Positions 26,202 to 37,232 of a stretch of 64,000 nucleotides of DNA are shown piece by piece (the first letter of the stretch is position 1; each line of letters starts with the position of its first letter). A model generated the notes under the pieces. It did no database searches, was not told the DNA's origin, and saw nothing but the letters and a program-made list of their open reading frames with translations. This stretch comes from Chitinophaga japonensis (GTDB lineage Bacteria; Bacteroidota; Bacteroidia; Chitinophagales; Chitinophagaceae). Position numbers and translations under genes: made by a program. Location: positions 1,496,550 through 1,560,549 of the forward strand of contig NZ_VLLG01000002.1 in the NCBI RefSeq assembly GCF_007830125.1. Reading direction: 5' to 3'.

Positions 26202-26974
26202 AGCTTGCCGGGGGTTAGCTCCAGGAACACCGGACAATGATCCGAGTGCTTTACATGCGGCCATATTTCGGCATGTTTCAGCCTGGCCTGCAGGGGAGTG
26301 CTTACATTGATGTAGTCAATACGCCAGCCTTTGTTATTAGCCCGGGCGTTGGCGGCCCTTACGCTCCACCAACTGTAGTGGTGGGGAGCCGCGTTAAAGT
26401 GCCGGAAGGTGTCCACGAAGCCGCCTTCAAAGAACTTGTCCATCCAGGCGCGCTCTTCCGGCAGGAAACCGGATGATTTCTTGTTGCCTGCGGGGTCGTG
26501 TATATCTATGGGCTTGTGGCAAATGTTGTAGTCGCCGCAAACCACCAGGTTGGGCCTGGTTTCCCGCAGCAGGTGGAGGTAGCCGTAAAATTCATCCAGC
26601 CACTGGTATTTGTAGGTCTGCCGCTCGTCGCCGCTGGTGCCGGAAGGGAAGTAGGTATTGACCAGGGTAATGTCCCCGAAGTCCAGCCGTATTACCCGTC
26701 CTTCGGCATCGCTTTGCATAAAGCCGTTCCCATACTGCACATGGTCGGGCTTTATCCTGGTGAGCACGGCTACGCCGCTGTAGCCCTTCTTTTGGGCGGA
26801 ATACCAGTAATGTTCGTATCCAAGCTGCTCAAACGCCTGGCAATCTATATTCTCCTGCTGCGCTTTTATTTCCTGCAGGCAGATCACATCTGCCGGGCTG
26901 GTTTGCAGCCATTCCATAAAGCCTTTATTGATGGCGGAGCGCAGGCCATTCACATTATAGGATACTATTCTCAT
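26198..26974 (-). CDS. xth: Exodeoxyribonuclease III
   Basis: XthA is the AP endonuclease and 3'-5' exonuclease of base-excision repair. From ATG 26974 the protein has 258 residues and begins MRIVSYNVNGLRSAINKGF. Further motifs are ADVICLQEIKAQ (catalytic Glu), GYSGVAVLTRI, NTYFPSGTSGDERQTYKYQW, NLVVCGDYNICHKPIDI (Asp/Asn), WWSVRAANARANNKGWRIDY and SDHCPVFLEL (catalytic Asp-His). The frame upstream of this ATG overlaps the metH end and is not used. DUF4286 is coupled downstream. Confidence 0.95.
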   Translation of the reverse strand: MRIVSYNVNGLRSAINKGFMEWLQTSPADVICLQEIKAQQENIDCQAFEQLGYEHYWYSAQKKGYSGVAVLTRIKPDHVQYGNGFMQSDAEGRVIRLDFGDITLVNTYFPSGTSGDERQTYKYQWLDEFYGYLHLLRETRPNLVVCGDYNICHKPIDIHDPAGNKKSSGFLPEERAWMDKFFEGGFVDTFRHFNAAPHHYSWWSVRAANARANNKGWRIDYINVSTPLQARLKHAEIWPHVKHSDHCPVFLELTPGKL

Positions 26975-26987
26975 ATGCGTGTGGTGG

Positions 26988-29729
26988 TTACATATCGTAT
27001 TCCAGGTTGGGCCGGAGCCATTTCTCCGCCTCTTCCAGGGTCCAGCCCTTGCGTTGGGCATAATCCTCTACCTGGTCCTTTTCTATTTTACCAATACCAA
27101 AATACTTGCTGTCCGGGTGGGCCAGGTACCAGCCGCTTACGCTGGCCGCCGGGTACATGGCCAGTGACTCCGTGAGCGTAATGCCCGTGTTGTTAGTGGC
27201 GTCCAGCAGGTCAAACAGCTTGTACTTTTCCGTATGCTCCGGGCAGGCGGGGTAGCCGGGCGCCGGGCGTATGCCGGAATAGGCTTCCTTGATCAGTTCC
27301 TCGTTGCTCAGATGCTCTTCACTGGCATAGCCCCACCATTCTTTACGCACCCGTTCGTGCATCAACTCGGCAAAGGCTTCTACCAGGCGGTCTGCCAGCG
27401 CTTTCAGCATAATGCTGCTGTAATCGTCATGATCCGCTTTGAACTTTTCCAGCCACTTTTCAATACCGCCGCCGGTGGTAACGGCAAAGGCGCCCATGTA
27501 ATCCTGCAGGCCGGTATCTTCCGGGGCTATGAAGTCCGCGAGCGAGAAATTGGGCTGGCCCGGTGCTTTTTTCACCTGCTGCCGCAGGAATTCCAGTTGC
27601 ATTGGCTGATCGCTGCCGGCCGGCGTTACCCGCACGCTGTCAGGGCCGGTAGCATTGGCCGGGAACAGGCCTATCACTGCTTTGGCATCCAGCCACTTTT
27701 CGCTGATGATCCGCTCCAGCATAGCCCGGGCGTCATTATACAGGCGGGTGGCTTCCTGGCCTACCACGCTATCCTCCAGTATCTGCGGGAACTTGCCGTG
27801 CAATTCCCAGGCAATGAAGAAGGGTTGCCAGTCAATATACTGCGCAATGTCTGCCAGGTCATAATCCTGGAACACCTGTACCCCAAGCTGGCGGGGCTTT
27901 ACAGGGGTATAGCCTTTCCAGTCAATGGGCGTTTTGTTCCTGCGCGCGTCTGCAATGGACAGGTATTGTTTGGCCGGCCTTTTATTACGGAAATTGTCGT
28001 TCAGCCTGGTGTACTCACCTTTTACTTCTTCCAGGAAGTTCTTCTTCAGGGCTTTGTTCAGCAGGCTGCCGGTAACGGTTACGCTGCGGGAGGCATCCAG
28101 CACATGCACTACGCCGTGCTCATACTCGGGCGCTATCTTTACTGCCGTATGTGTGCGGGAGGTGGTGGCGCCGCCTATCAGCAGGGGAATGTCAAACTGC
28201 TGGCGTTTCAGCTCCCGGGCTACGTGCACCATTTCATCCAGGCTGGGGGTGATCAAACCGCTCAGCCCTATAATATCCACCTGCTCTTCGCGGGCGGTTT
28301 GCAGTATCTTTTCTGCGGGCACCATTACGCCCATGTCTATGATATCGTAGCCGTTACAACCCAGCACCACGCCTACGATGTTCTTGCCAATGTCGTGCAC
28401 ATCGCCTTTTACGGTGGCCAGCAATATTTTGCCGGCGGATTTTATCTGTCCGCCCTGCTCTTCGATCAGCTTTTGCTTTTCCGCTTCAATGTAGGGCGTA
28501 AGCACCGCAACGGATTTTTTCATGACGCGGGCGCTTTTCACCACCTGCGGCAGGAACATTTTACCGCTGCCAAAGAGGTCGCCTACGATGTTCATCCCGT
28601 CCATCAGGGGGCCTTCTATCACGTCCAGCGGGCGGGGGTATTGCTGCCGTGCTTCTTCGGTGTCTGCTTCAATATAATCGGTAATGCCGTTTACCAGGGC
28701 GTGGCTCAGCCTTTCCTGCACAGTGCCGTTGCGCCAGCTTTCATCCTTTTCCAGCACTTTGCCCTTGGCCTTTACGGTTTCCGCAAAGGTGATCAGCCTT
28801 TCGGTGGCGTCTTCCCGGCGGTTGAGGATGGCGTCTTCACAGAGCTCGCGCAGTTGCGGCTCTATCTCGTCATAGATCTGCACCATGCCGGCGTTTACAA
28901 TGCCCATATCCATGCCGGCTTTTATGGCATGGTACAGGAATACGGAATGCATGGCCTCGCGCACCACATCGTTGCCCCGGAAGGAGAAAGAGATGTTGCT
29001 CACCCCGCCGCTTACGCGGGTAAGGGGCATCAACTGCTTGATCTGGCGGGTAGCTTCAATAAAATCTACCGCGTAGTTGTTATGCTCTTCTATACCGGTG
29101 GCAATGGCAAAAATATTGGGATCAAAGATGATGTCCTGCGGATCGTAGCCTACCTTTTCCGTCAGTATTTTGTACGCGCGGTGGCTGAAGCTCACTTTCT
29201 TTTCCAGCGTGTCTGCCTGCCCGTGCTCGTCAAATGCCATTACCACGATGGCTGCGCCAAAGCTTTTGCAGGTAAAGGCCTGCTCTATGAACTTGTCCTC
29301 GCCTTCTTTCAGGCTGATGGAGTTTACAATGCACTTGCCCTGGATGCACTTCAGCCCGGCCTCTATGATGCTGAACTTACTGGAGTCTATCATGATCGGG
29401 ATCCGGGAGATGTCCGGCTCGGCGGCCAGCAGGTTCAGGAAGGTGGTCATGGCCTTTTCCCCGTCCAGCAGGGCATCGTCCATGTTCACGTCCAGTATCT
29501 GGGCGCCGTTTTCCACCTGCTGGCGGGCTACGGACAGGGCTTCTTCGTACTGCCCTTCCCGTATCAGGCGGGCAAATTTCTTGGAGCCGGTCACGTTGGT
29601 GCGCTCACCGATGTTGATGAAGTTGGTCTCCGGCCTTACCACCAGCGGTTCCAGGCCGCTCAGGCGCAGGTAGGGCTGAATAACCAGTGTCCCGTTCAAA
29701 GTATCTTTGTTGATCTCAGTTGTACTCAT
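26988..29729 (-). CDS. metH: Methionine synthase, folate/cobalamin/activation part (split MetH)
   Basis: This 913-residue protein is the C-terminal three quarters of B12-dependent methionine synthase. In order: a pterin-binding domain (about 25-290; [42 protein letters not shown]), the cobalamin cap (about 340-440), the B12-binding Rossmann domain with [20 protein letters not shown] (DxHxxG, His is the lower ligand) and the SAM-dependent reactivation domain (about 600-900; [26 protein letters not shown]). It transfers methyl from methyl-THF to cobalamin to homocysteine; the homocysteine domain is the separate upstream gene. Confidence 0.96.
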   Translation of the reverse strand: MSTTEINKDTLNGTLVIQPYLRLSGLEPLVVRPETNFINIGERTNVTGSKKFARLIREGQYEEALSVARQQVENGAQILDVNMDDALLDGEKAMTTFLNLLAAEPDISRIPIMIDSSKFSIIEAGLKCIQGKCIVNSISLKEGEDKFIEQAFTCKSFGAAIVVMAFDEHGQADTLEKKVSFSHRAYKILTEKVGYDPQDIIFDPNIFAIATGIEEHNNYAVDFIEATRQIKQLMPLTRVSGGVSNISFSFRGNDVVREAMHSVFLYHAIKAGMDMGIVNAGMVQIYDEIEPQLRELCEDAILNRREDATERLITFAETVKAKGKVLEKDESWRNGTVQERLSHALVNGITDYIEADTEEARQQYPRPLDVIEGPLMDGMNIVGDLFGSGKMFLPQVVKSARVMKKSVAVLTPYIEAEKQKLIEEQGGQIKSAGKILLATVKGDVHDIGKNIVGVVLGCNGYDIIDMGVMVPAEKILQTAREEQVDIIGLSGLITPSLDEMVHVARELKRQQFDIPLLIGGATTSRTHTAVKIAPEYEHGVVHVLDASRSVTVTGSLLNKALKKNFLEEVKGEYTRLNDNFRNKRPAKQYLSIADARRNKTPIDWKGYTPVKPRQLGVQVFQDYDLADIAQYIDWQPFFIAWELHGKFPQILEDSVVGQEATRLYNDARAMLERIISEKWLDAKAVIGLFPANATGPDSVRVTPAGSDQPMQLEFLRQQVKKAPGQPNFSLADFIAPEDTGLQDYMGAFAVTTGGGIEKWLEKFKADHDDYSSIMLKALADRLVEAFAELMHERVRKEWWGYASEEHLSNEELIKEAYSGIRPAPGYPACPEHTEKYKLFDLLDATNNTGITLTESLAMYPAASVSGWYLAHPDSKYFGIGKIEKDQVEDYAQRKGWTLEEAEKWLRPNLEYDM

Positions 29730-29742
29730 TCGTTTGCGTGTG

Positions 29743-30762
29743 TTATGAGGCCAGTGCAGCTTCCTGCCGGGGCAGGGGGCGGGGTGTTAGCTGTTTTACA
29801 TGGTCTGCTATATGGCGTATATGGTCCGGGGTGGTACCGCAGCAACCGCCTACGATATTTACAAAGCCTTCCCGGGCAAAATCCTCGATAATATGGGCGG
29901 TATCCTCCGGCTGCTCGTCGTATTCTCCAAAGGCGTTGGGCAGCCCGGCATTGGGATAGCAGCTTACGTAGCAGCCGGCTATCTGCGACAGCTCTTCTAT
30001 GTACGGCCGCATCTGCTGCCCGCCCAGCGCGCAGTTCAACCCTATGGAGAAGGGATGGGCATGCATCACGGAAATATAAAAGGCCTCCAGCGTTTGCCCG
30101 CTCAGGGTTCTGCCGGAAGCATCGGTAATGGTGCCGGAGATCATGATGGGCAGCTCCGGCTGGCCGGTTTGCCGGAAATACTGCTTGATGGCGTATATAG
30201 CTGCTTTACTGTTCAGCGTATCAAAAATGGTCTCTATCAGTAATATGTCTACCCCGCCTTCTACCAGGCCCTTTACCTGTTCCGTATAGGCGGCGGCCAC
30301 CTCGTCGAAGGTAACGGAGCGGTAGCCGGGATTGTTTACATCCGGGGAAAGGGACAGGGTTTTATTCAGCGGACCGATAGCGCCGGCCACAAACCGGGGC
30401 TTTTCCGGGTTTTTGGCGGTGTATTCCGCGGCGGCGGCTTTGGCAATGCGGGCAGCCGCCACGTTCAGCTCATAGGCCAGGTGCTGCATATCGTAATCCG
30501 CCATAGCTATGGAAGTGCTGCTGAAGGTATTGGTCTCGATAATGTCCGCTCCCGCTTCCAGGTACTCCCGGTGAATGGCGGCTATGATGTCCGGCTGTGT
30601 CAGGTTCAGCAGGTCATTATTTCCTTTTACATCGCAGTGATGGGATTTAAAACGTTCGCCCCTGTAGTCGGCTTCCTGGAGCTTGTAGCGTTGTATCATG
30701 GTGCCCATGGCACCGTCAATGATCAGGATGCGCCCGGCAGCGCATTGTTGCAAAGATTTCAT
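29743..30762 (-). CDS. metH: Methionine synthase, homocysteine S-methyltransferase part (split MetH)
   Basis: The 339-residue protein equals the N-terminal module of Met[73 protein letters not shown], the first zinc cysteine in IGLNCALGG and the last two in [12 protein letters not shown]. It binds zinc and homocysteine. It ends 13 bases before the larger MetH gene, with its own stop and a proper ATG for the next gene, so the split is genuine rather than a frameshift. Together they make 1252 residues, about the size of one-piece MetH. This two-gene form is known in Bacteroidota. Confidence 0.95.
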   Translation of the reverse strand: MKSLQQCAAGRILIIDGAMGTMIQRYKLQEADYRGERFKSHHCDVKGNNDLLNLTQPDIIAAIHREYLEAGADIIETNTFSSTSIAMADYDMQHLAYELNVAAARIAKAAAAEYTAKNPEKPRFVAGAIGPLNKTLSLSPDVNNPGYRSVTFDEVAAAYTEQVKGLVEGGVDILLIETIFDTLNSKAAIYAIKQYFRQTGQPELPIMISGTITDASGRTLSGQTLEAFYISVMHAHPFSIGLNCALGGQQMRPYIEELSQIAGCYVSCYPNAGLPNAFGEYDEQPEDTAHIIEDFAREGFVNIVGGCCGTTPDHIRHIADHVKQLTPRPLPRQEAALAS

Positions 30763-30800
30763 GTTTAAAACGTTTATTAGTTACGGTTTAAAATAGGCAG

Positions 30801-30855
30801 GGCTCCGGAGGTCGAACAATAAACAAATCCACCCTCCCGGGCCGTTGCAAAGATA
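30801..30855 (-). promoter_or_regulatory. metH -7 box and leader hairpin
   Basis: On the minus strand TATCTTTG (30848-30855) fits TAnnTTTG. The leader of about 80 bases begins with GGCCCGGGAGG (30833-30843), which can pair with CCTCCGGAGCC (30801-30811) with two mismatches over a 21-base loop. I do not recognise a riboswitch, but metF also has an unusual leader. Confidence 0.45.
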
Positions 30856-31009
30856 GTAAACTCCCAAGAGAAAAGCACCGGTGGACTTTTGGGGCGGCCG
30901 GGGGACCGGTGGGACGCCCCGTAAAGCCGTGTCTGCAGCGGTTTTAGCCTGCCCTGTCCTGAACCATTCCGGCATGAAAAGTGTTAGCCTTTGATAAAAA
31001 GACCATCTT

Positions 31010-31777
31010 ATGAAACATTACTTTATTGCAGAGATCCGCAATTACCTGCTGGCGATAAGCGCCATGTTATTATGCGCCATTGTATTTTCAGGCTGCTCCG
31101 ACGATGATGATAATCCTAATCCTCCCCCCGTGACGGGCCTGATGACCTTAAACCTGGCGCCGGACCAGGAAGCCGTGGACATTGCCCTTTCGGGGAACCT
31201 GCTGCCTGGCTCTCCGCTGCCCTACCTGGGATATTCCGGGGTGTACCTGAACATATATGCCGCTGAACGGCCGGTGCAAACCTTCAGCTATCTTTCGGGG
31301 AACGAGATTGCGGCCACCACCCATAATTTTATGGAGGACCAGTACTATTCCCTGTTTGTAATAGGCGCCAACGATAACTACCGCAACCTGGTAGTGATGG
31401 ACAACTTTGACAGCCTGTCCAATGCGGCGGCCGGCAGCGCCTACCTTCGTTTTGTAAATGCCATACCGGATTCCGGCAACCCGGTGGTGACCGTTACAAT
31501 GGGGGATTCTGCCTACGTTGATACCCCTGCCGCTTTTGGAGCAGTGTCCGGCTTTACGGCCATCCCTCCCGGGGAGATCAGCATCCGGGCGCTCAGCAGC
31601 ACCACGGACATCAGCCGCAGTATTACGCTGGAACAATCAAAAATATATACCGCCCTGCTTACCGGGATGCCCGGCGAAACAGGTGATACCAAAACGCAGA
31701 TCCGGTATGTGGTGAACGGCATGCTGGCGGAAGAACCCGGCAAGCAGGACAGCGCCGCGGTAGCCAACAGTTTTTAG
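31010..31777 (+). CDS. DUF4397 domain lipoprotein
   Basis: The 255-residue protein has a lipoprotein signal ending LLCAIVFSGC followed by SDDDDNPNPPP, the acidic tag that sends Bacteroidota lipoproteins to the cell surface. The rest fits DUF4397, an Ig-like fold often repeated in these proteins: VYLNIYAAERPVQTFSYLSG, YYSLFVIGANDNYRNLVVMD, AYLRFVNAIPDSGNPVVTVT, SGFTAIPPGEISIRALSS and IYTALLTGMPGETGDTKTQI. The function is unknown. It is divergent from metH and convergent with recR. Confidence 0.82.
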   Translation: MKHYFIAEIRNYLLAISAMLLCAIVFSGCSDDDDNPNPPPVTGLMTLNLAPDQEAVDIALSGNLLPGSPLPYLGYSGVYLNIYAAERPVQTFSYLSGNEIAATTHNFMEDQYYSLFVIGANDNYRNLVVMDNFDSLSNAAAGSAYLRFVNAIPDSGNPVVTVTMGDSAYVDTPAAFGAVSGFTAIPPGEISIRALSSTTDISRSITLEQSKIYTALLTGMPGETGDTKTQIRYVVNGMLAEEPGKQDSAAVANSF

Positions 31778-31791
31778 CGGGGAAGCGCCAG

Positions 31792-32418
31792 CTACTTCTG
31801 CATATAGTTTTCCAGCGGCAGGCGGTTGGTGATGGAGCGGGCCAGCGTCATTTCATCGGCATACTCCAGCTCGCCGCCAAAGGCAATGCCGCGGGCAATG
31901 GTGGTGATCTTCACCGGGTTGCCGGGTACGCCCTGCAGCTTCTTGGAAAGATAATAGATGGTGGTATCCCCTTCAATGGTGGGGCTCAGGGCCATGATCA
32001 CCTCACTGATCTCCTGCTGCTGCACCCTTTCTACCAGGGAATGGATGTTCAGTTGGTCCGGACCGATGCCGTCAATGGGGGAGATGATGCCGCCCAGCAC
32101 ATGGTATACGCCGTTGTACTGCTGGGTGTTCTCAATGGCCATTACATCGCGTATATTCTCCACCACGCATACCAGGGTCTTGTTGCGGGAGTGGCTGGCG
32201 CAAATGCTGCAGATCTCTTCGTCGGATACATTATGGCATAGCTTGCAGAACCTGATCTGCTGGCGCATACGGGCAATCGCTTCGCTGAACTGCTGCACCT
32301 GGGCCGGCTCCTGCTTCAGCAGGTGCAGCACCAGCCGTAAAGCAGTTTTCTTGCCTATGCCCGGCATCCTGGCAAATTCATTAACCGCAGTTTCAATCAG
32401 GGCGGAGGAAAAAATCAT
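31792..32418 (-). CDS. recR: Recombination protein RecR
   Basis: RecR forms the clamp of the RecFOR pathway that loads RecA on gapped DNA. The 208-residue protein has the helix-hairpin-helix start [21 protein letters not shown], the four-cysteine zinc finger [16 protein letters not shown], a Toprim domain with [19 protein letters not shown] and [20 protein letters not shown], and the C-terminal [15 protein letters not shown] and [20 protein letters not shown]. The end of the Ig-like lipoprotein gene's start region lies 22 bases upstream, so the two may share a transcript. Confidence 0.96.
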   Translation of the reverse strand: MIFSSALIETAVNEFARMPGIGKKTALRLVLHLLKQEPAQVQQFSEAIARMRQQIRFCKLCHNVSDEEICSICASHSRNKTLVCVVENIRDVMAIENTQQYNGVYHVLGGIISPIDGIGPDQLNIHSLVERVQQQEISEVIMALSPTIEGDTTIYYLSKKLQGVPGNPVKITTIARGIAFGGELEYADEMTLARSITNRLPLENYMQK

Positions 32419-32440
32419 AATGCAAAGATAGCAGTTAGCT

Positions 32441-33901
32441 TTATAACGTCAGGTCCTCCTTGATTCCCCAGTTGGCCTTGATGTTCTTTTTATCCGGGAA
32501 GCTCACCACTCTTTCCGGCTGCTTTTTAGGCGTGCCGTAGTATACGCCGCGGTCCCATTTGCCATTGCCGTTCTCGTCCAGCAAAACCCGGATCTCGTAC
32601 TCGCCGGGCTGGATCAGTTCCTGGGTCCAGCCGCCGTTTACAATGGCGCCGGTGTACCTGATCTCTTTGTCCTTTACCAATTGCACCACGAAGCTGATAC
32701 CGGTATCGCCCTGCAGGGCATTGCGGGTGCTGTCGCTCAGCCGCAGCTTCACGAAGATCTTCCCGTAGTCGGATTCCTTCTTCGCGGTAAAGTGGATGGT
32801 GTCCGCCTTGGTCAACTGCTGGTTCAGCGTATCGGTGGCGGCCGTTTTGTCTATGATCAGGCGGTAGGGCATACCGGGCTTCCACTGGTAAGCCAGGGAC
32901 AGGCGGGTGCGGGTAGAGTCAAAAGAAGTGGTAAAAGGCACCGGTTTGAAGAGCGTATCTTCCGCCAGGTGCAGTTGCGTGCTGTCCAGTGCCCGGAGCG
33001 GTATGGAAAAGGTAAGCAGCAGGGGCGTGTCCAGGTCCTGCAGTTGCTGCTCCAGCAGGGGGCTTACCTGCAGGCGGGGCTTTTTCTTTTCGTCCTTGTC
33101 CTTATTGTCTTCAGCGGGTACATCCGGCGGCGGCAGGTCTTCCGGGGACTTGATGCTGCTGTCCTTTTCCATGAACAGCAGCATGGTGATGTCGCTCACA
33201 TTTTCCTCCCGCAGGTGCAGCAGGCTGTCCTGGAAGGCGATCAGTTCCGCATTGGGCTGGGTGTACTGCAGGTCGCGGTCTTCCTCCTTCAGGGCAAAGA
33301 GCTTATAGTCGCCGGGCGCCAGGTTCTTGAACCAGAAGGTGCCGTTGCCCCTGGAGCGGGCATAGTACACCGGTTTTTCCTTGGATACCACGGAGTCTGT
33401 AATGTTGCGGTACAGCATTACCGCCACGTTACTGTCTATCTTGCCTGTTTCCGCATTGATGGTGCGGCCTCTTACCTGCAGGGAGTCCAGGTAGTCGCCG
33501 GTAGACACCACGTACTGGAAATCCTCTATGGGATTGCGCTCGTTTACGTCCCTGATGGCGTCAGAAAAGTTGAAAGTATAGGTGGTATTGGCCTCCAGCG
33601 TGTCCCGTATTTCCATGGTCACGGTGCGCAGCTTGGAAGTAACGGTAGGTGTGCGTTTCAGCGTGGGAGACACGATCATCTTCTCGAAGATATTATCCAG
33701 CTCCACGTATTCATCAAAGGAGAACACCACTTTCTTGCTGCTGAAGTGCAGGGAGGAGTCCGCAGGATTTACGGTGATCAGCACAGGGGGGAGCGTATCC
33801 CGGGGACCGCCGCCCGGCGGCACTATATTGGCGCAGCGCGAAAAGAGAACGGAAGCGAGTACTATCAGCCAGCATATCCAGCTCCTGAGACGTTGAATCA
33901 T
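32441..33901 (-). CDS. Ig-like (Big_5) domain lipoprotein
   Basis: The 486-residue protein starts with a lipoprotein signal ([13 protein letters not shown], then [16 protein letters not shown]). Residues 30-135 fit a bacterial Ig-like Big_5 domain ([42 protein letters not shown]). A carboxypeptidase-like beta-sandwich follows ([40 protein letters not shown]), then a charged linker rich in Asp/Lys/Pro and two further beta-domains ending in [20 protein letters not shown] and [20 protein letters not shown]. It is widely conserved in Bacteroidota and probably lies in the periplasm or outer membrane. The function is unknown. Confidence 0.8.
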   Translation of the reverse strand: MIQRLRSWICWLIVLASVLFSRCANIVPPGGGPRDTLPPVLITVNPADSSLHFSSKKVVFSFDEYVELDNIFEKMIVSPTLKRTPTVTSKLRTVTMEIRDTLEANTTYTFNFSDAIRDVNERNPIEDFQYVVSTGDYLDSLQVRGRTINAETGKIDSNVAVMLYRNITDSVVSKEKPVYYARSRGNGTFWFKNLAPGDYKLFALKEEDRDLQYTQPNAELIAFQDSLLHLREENVSDITMLLFMEKDSSIKSPEDLPPPDVPAEDNKDKDEKKKPRLQVSPLLEQQLQDLDTPLLLTFSIPLRALDSTQLHLAEDTLFKPVPFTTSFDSTRTRLSLAYQWKPGMPYRLIIDKTAATDTLNQQLTKADTIHFTAKKESDYGKIFVKLRLSDSTRNALQGDTGISFVVQLVKDKEIRYTGAIVNGGWTQELIQPGEYEIRVLLDENGNGKWDRGVYYGTPKKQPERVVSFPDKKNIKANWGIKEDLTL

Positions 33902-33960
33902 TATCTTAAATTAATTGCCACTTGTATTAAACTGCAAACTTACTGCTTTCATTCGTGCTT

Positions 33961-36900
33961 TTACCCACCGGCCATCTCTTCCTCCTCCAGGTCGTGCAGC
34001 GCCACGTGCAGGCGGTTGTCCTTCACAAAATTGCACCAGGGGCAGTCTTCCTTGCCGCAACCGGTGTAGAACTCCTTGTTCTGTATCTTGTTCCAGGTGC
34101 TCACGATCTGCTGGGTAACGGTGGTTACATCCTGCGGGGTGATGGTCACCTTCTGCCGGTGATACTGTTTTTGCCGGTTAGGTTCTATAAAATCGAACTC
34201 GGTGCTCACCACCTGCCAGCTCTTTGAACGGTAATTGTCCAGCAATATTTTATAGAATACGGCCTGCCGCCAGTAATCGCCGCCGTTGGGATTGCGCTCG
34301 TTCGGCTGTTCAAACTTGCGGTATTCCTTAATGGCCTTTTCGTAATCGCCTGTTTTGTAATCCACTACATTTACCAGGTTGCCGTCAAACTCCAGCTTGT
34401 CCACTTTGCCTTTTAAGGGCACCCCGTTTACCACCACGTTGCGGATATTGCGCTCCACGCTTACAATGCGCGGCCAGGTATCAATGTAGGTGTCATAGTA
34501 CTCGCTGAGGATATCGCGCCCGTATTCCATTCGCCGCTCAAAGGCTTCCCTGGTAAAGGATTCCCGGTTGCGCCGCATGCTCCAGCTAAAATCCCGGATG
34601 AATTCCTCTTTGGCGGGGAACACGTTGCCATTCTCCTGCATTTTAAGGAACAGCTTTTCCAGCGCATAGTGCACGGCGGAGCCGAACTCCGTATTCTCCG
34701 AGCGGCCGGTAGGCACCCGCACCAGGTTGCGGTAAAAGAAGCCCAGTGGGCAGTCCAGGTAATTATTCAGCGCGGTCACATTCATAACAAAGCCGGCCAG
34801 CAGGGTGTCTATGAACTGCTGGTCTACCCGGGCTATTTCCGGCGCCTGGCCTTTGGCGTAGTTCAGCAGCTCAAATTCAAACAGGTCGTTTTCCGGCAGC
34901 TCCACTTTTTCATTGGGCAGTATGTGCTGGTCCAGTATCTCCGTAATGAACATGCTGGGCTCCAGGGGCTTGCCGTCCTGCCGGAATTCAGGATAGCTGA
35001 TGTAGAGGTGCTTTTCCGCGCGGGTAATGGCTACATAGAAAAGGCGGCGCAGCTCCTGCTCGTCCGTAGAGGTGCTTTGCGTTACAAACACCGTGTCCGG
35101 GAAAGAGAAGCCGCTGTTGTTCTTCTTTTTCTTTTCCCAGAGGTGGGAGTTGGCGCTGGCCAGGAACACGTATTCAAACTCCAGCCCTTTGGAGCCGTGG
35201 GCGGTAATGAGGTTCACGCCTTTGTCATTGCCCGCCACCTGCACCAGCGGCAGGGGAAGATTATTTTTTTCCATAAGGTCCACCATCTCCATAAAGCCGG
35301 CAATGGTCAGGTCCGGGTTGCGGTGGGTTTCCTCCTTAATGAAATCAAAGAGGGCCTGCAGGATCTTCATCAGCCAGATTTTTTCCGGCGATGCCATAAT
35401 GTAGGCCAGTATGCCGCCTTCGTTAACGATGTTGGCAAACAGTTGCTGCAGGGTTACGTTATAGGCGTCGCTGATCCATTTTTCCACCATCCTGCCCACG
35501 TTCATCATGGCGGTATCCGGCGCTTCGGTAAACAGGGTGGGGTTGCGTGTTTGCTGCCACTCCCGCAGGTACTGGCGGATGGATGTTTTATCCTGGTAGC
35601 CTTTTTCCGCTACGCGGATGCTCATTTTGGCTACCTCTACCGGCGGGATATTATAAAAATCGTAGTGCAGGATGGAGAACAGCAGGTCGTCGCCGCTGTA
35701 AGGCGTATCCGTTTCACAGGCCACATAGCGCAGCAGCGTCAGCACCTTGCGGGCAAAGGGCACTTCAAACAGGTTGATGTTACGCTTGGAGTACACCGGC
35801 AGCCCCTTCATGCGGAAGTACTGCGCCAGCTCCTCGCCGTAGCGGTTCTCCCGGTAAATGACGGCTATCTTTCCCGGGGCCACGCCTGCCTGCAGCAGCC
35901 TGGTCACCTCCAGGGTAATGCCGGCCATCTCATCGCGGGGAGTATTGTAGCGCTGTATCACCGGCGGTATGGACAGGGCGGCCAGCTTCTCGTTGCCGGC
36001 GCTGAGCTGCTTGCTGAGGCCGGGCAACTGGTTTACCAGCCGGGAGTCGCCGTTTTGATCTATCAGGGACATGGATACGTCCAGGATGTTCTGCACGGAG
36101 CGGTAGTTCTGCGTAAGCACAATGGTGCGCAGCGTGTCTGCAAAGCTGCCGGCAAACTGCTCCATATTCTCTATGTTGGCGCCCTGGAAGCGGTAAATGC
36201 TCTGGTCATCGTCGCCCACCACGAAAATATTCGGCAGCTCCTCCCCGCTGATCAGCAGTTGTATCAGCCGGTTCTGCGTACCGCTGGTATCCTGGTACTC
36301 ATCTACCAGTATATATTGAAAACGTTCCTTGTAATCGGCCAGCAGGTGCGGGTTCTCTTCAAATGCGCGGATCACCCAGTTGATCATATCATCAAAGTCA
36401 TAGCGGTTGGCGGCCTGCATCATTTGCTGGAACACGGTGAACTGTTCTACGGCGGCCTGCAGGCGGGCCATCTTTTCCGCTTCCTGCTCTATTTTATCGG
36501 TGCGTACGTCGCCTTTCTTGAAATTTTTGGTGGCGCGCTTGCAGATATACTCATCCCGCTCCGGCAGGCTGTCCAGGTAGGCTTTGATGCTGGCCCGGAT
36601 ATAATCCACCGACCAGCCTTCGCGCTTCATGGTAGAGAACAGGTTGTCCAGGTTGCGGATATCAAAGTATACGTCGCCGCGGTAGCGTTTCAGCGGGTTG
36701 TCTTTCGTAAAGCCGTCTATCAGCTTTTTGAGCAACTGTATCTTTTCCAGGTCGGAGATGGGGTCCAGCACGTTCTTTTCAAACAGGGCCAGGTTGTCCT
36801 GTATCACCTCGTTACAAAAGGAGTGGAAGGTATGTATGTTTACCCGGTAGGCATCCGGCCCGATAAAGTCCGTAAGCCGTTTGCGCATGGCCACGGTGCC

Positions 36901-37122
36901 GGCGTCCGTATAGGTAAGGCACAGGATGTTCTGCGGCAGGAAGTCCGTATCCTGCAGTATTTTACCGATACGGGAGGCCAGTATCTGGGTTTTACCGGTA
37001 CCGGGTCCGGCTATTACCATTACCGGGCCCTCCGTATTATCCACCGCCTGGCGCTGGCGCTCGTTCAGGCGATGGTATACTTCCAGGAACCGTTGCTGGT
37101 ATTGTAAGGATTCGCGGGACAT
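33961..37122 (-). CDS. UvrD/Rep-type helicase fused to a PD-(D/E)XK Fe-S nuclease domain
   Basis: The 1053-residue protein begins as a superfamily-1A helicase: LNERQRQAVDNTEGPVMVIA, Walker A GPGTGKT (39-45), LTYTDAGTVAMRKRL, Walker B YILVDEYQDTSGTQNRLI, GDDDQSIYRFQGA, LTQNYRS, NLITAHGSKGLEFEYVFL and RRLFYVAITRAEKHLYIS. The last 250 residues look like a RecB/AddB-type nuclease: one cysteine in YLDCPLGFFYRNLVRVP, the motif KVDKLEFDGN...VVDYKTGDY, and three cysteines in YTGCGKEDCPWCNFV, together a likely 4Fe-4S cluster. It probably resects or repairs double-strand breaks. No addA/recC partner lies nearby. Confidence 0.88.
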   Translation of the reverse strand: MSRESLQYQQRFLEVYHRLNERQRQAVDNTEGPVMVIAGPGTGKTQILASRIGKILQDTDFLPQNILCLTYTDAGTVAMRKRLTDFIGPDAYRVNIHTFHSFCNEVIQDNLALFEKNVLDPISDLEKIQLLKKLIDGFTKDNPLKRYRGDVYFDIRNLDNLFSTMKREGWSVDYIRASIKAYLDSLPERDEYICKRATKNFKKGDVRTDKIEQEAEKMARLQAAVEQFTVFQQMMQAANRYDFDDMINWVIRAFEENPHLLADYKERFQYILVDEYQDTSGTQNRLIQLLISGEELPNIFVVGDDDQSIYRFQGANIENMEQFAGSFADTLRTIVLTQNYRSVQNILDVSMSLIDQNGDSRLVNQLPGLSKQLSAGNEKLAALSIPPVIQRYNTPRDEMAGITLEVTRLLQAGVAPGKIAVIYRENRYGEELAQYFRMKGLPVYSKRNINLFEVPFARKVLTLLRYVACETDTPYSGDDLLFSILHYDFYNIPPVEVAKMSIRVAEKGYQDKTSIRQYLREWQQTRNPTLFTEAPDTAMMNVGRMVEKWISDAYNVTLQQLFANIVNEGGILAYIMASPEKIWLMKILQALFDFIKEETHRNPDLTIAGFMEMVDLMEKNNLPLPLVQVAGNDKGVNLITAHGSKGLEFEYVFLASANSHLWEKKKKNNSGFSFPDTVFVTQSTSTDEQELRRLFYVAITRAEKHLYISYPEFRQDGKPLEPSMFITEILDQHILPNEKVELPENDLFEFELLNYAKGQAPEIARVDQQFIDTLLAGFVMNVTALNNYLDCPLGFFYRNLVRVPTGRSENTEFGSAVHYALEKLFLKMQENGNVFPAKEEFIRDFSWSMRRNRESFTREAFERRMEYGRDILSEYYDTYIDTWPRIVSVERNIRNVVVNGVPLKGKVDKLEFDGNLVNVVDYKTGDYEKAIKEYRKFEQPNERNPNGGDYWRQAVFYKILLDNYRSKSWQVVSTEFDFIEPNRQKQYHRQKVTITPQDVTTVTQQIVSTWNKIQNKEFYTGCGKEDCPWCNFVKDNRLHVALHDLEEEEMAGG

Positions 37123-37232
37123 AGTGTTTTGCCTCAGTGTTGGATCATTGCCAACAACAATTTAGAGATAAAAAGGCAAAAATAAGGTAATCGCTTTATG
37201 CGGGGATGAGATACCTGCCGGCAGGAAAAAAT

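Noticed and set aside
29730..29742. metH split as a frameshift pseudogene
   Set aside because: Both parts have proper starts and stops, complete domains and a 13-base gap, and the two-gene form is known in the phylum.
27234..29891. 885-codon open frame opposite metH
   Set aside because: It is the antisense shadow of metH, with composition typical of a reverse frame and no domain logic.
34669..37107. 812-codon open frame opposite the helicase gene
   Set aside because: It is a shadow of the helicase-nuclease gene; the helicase motifs on the minus strand are decisive.
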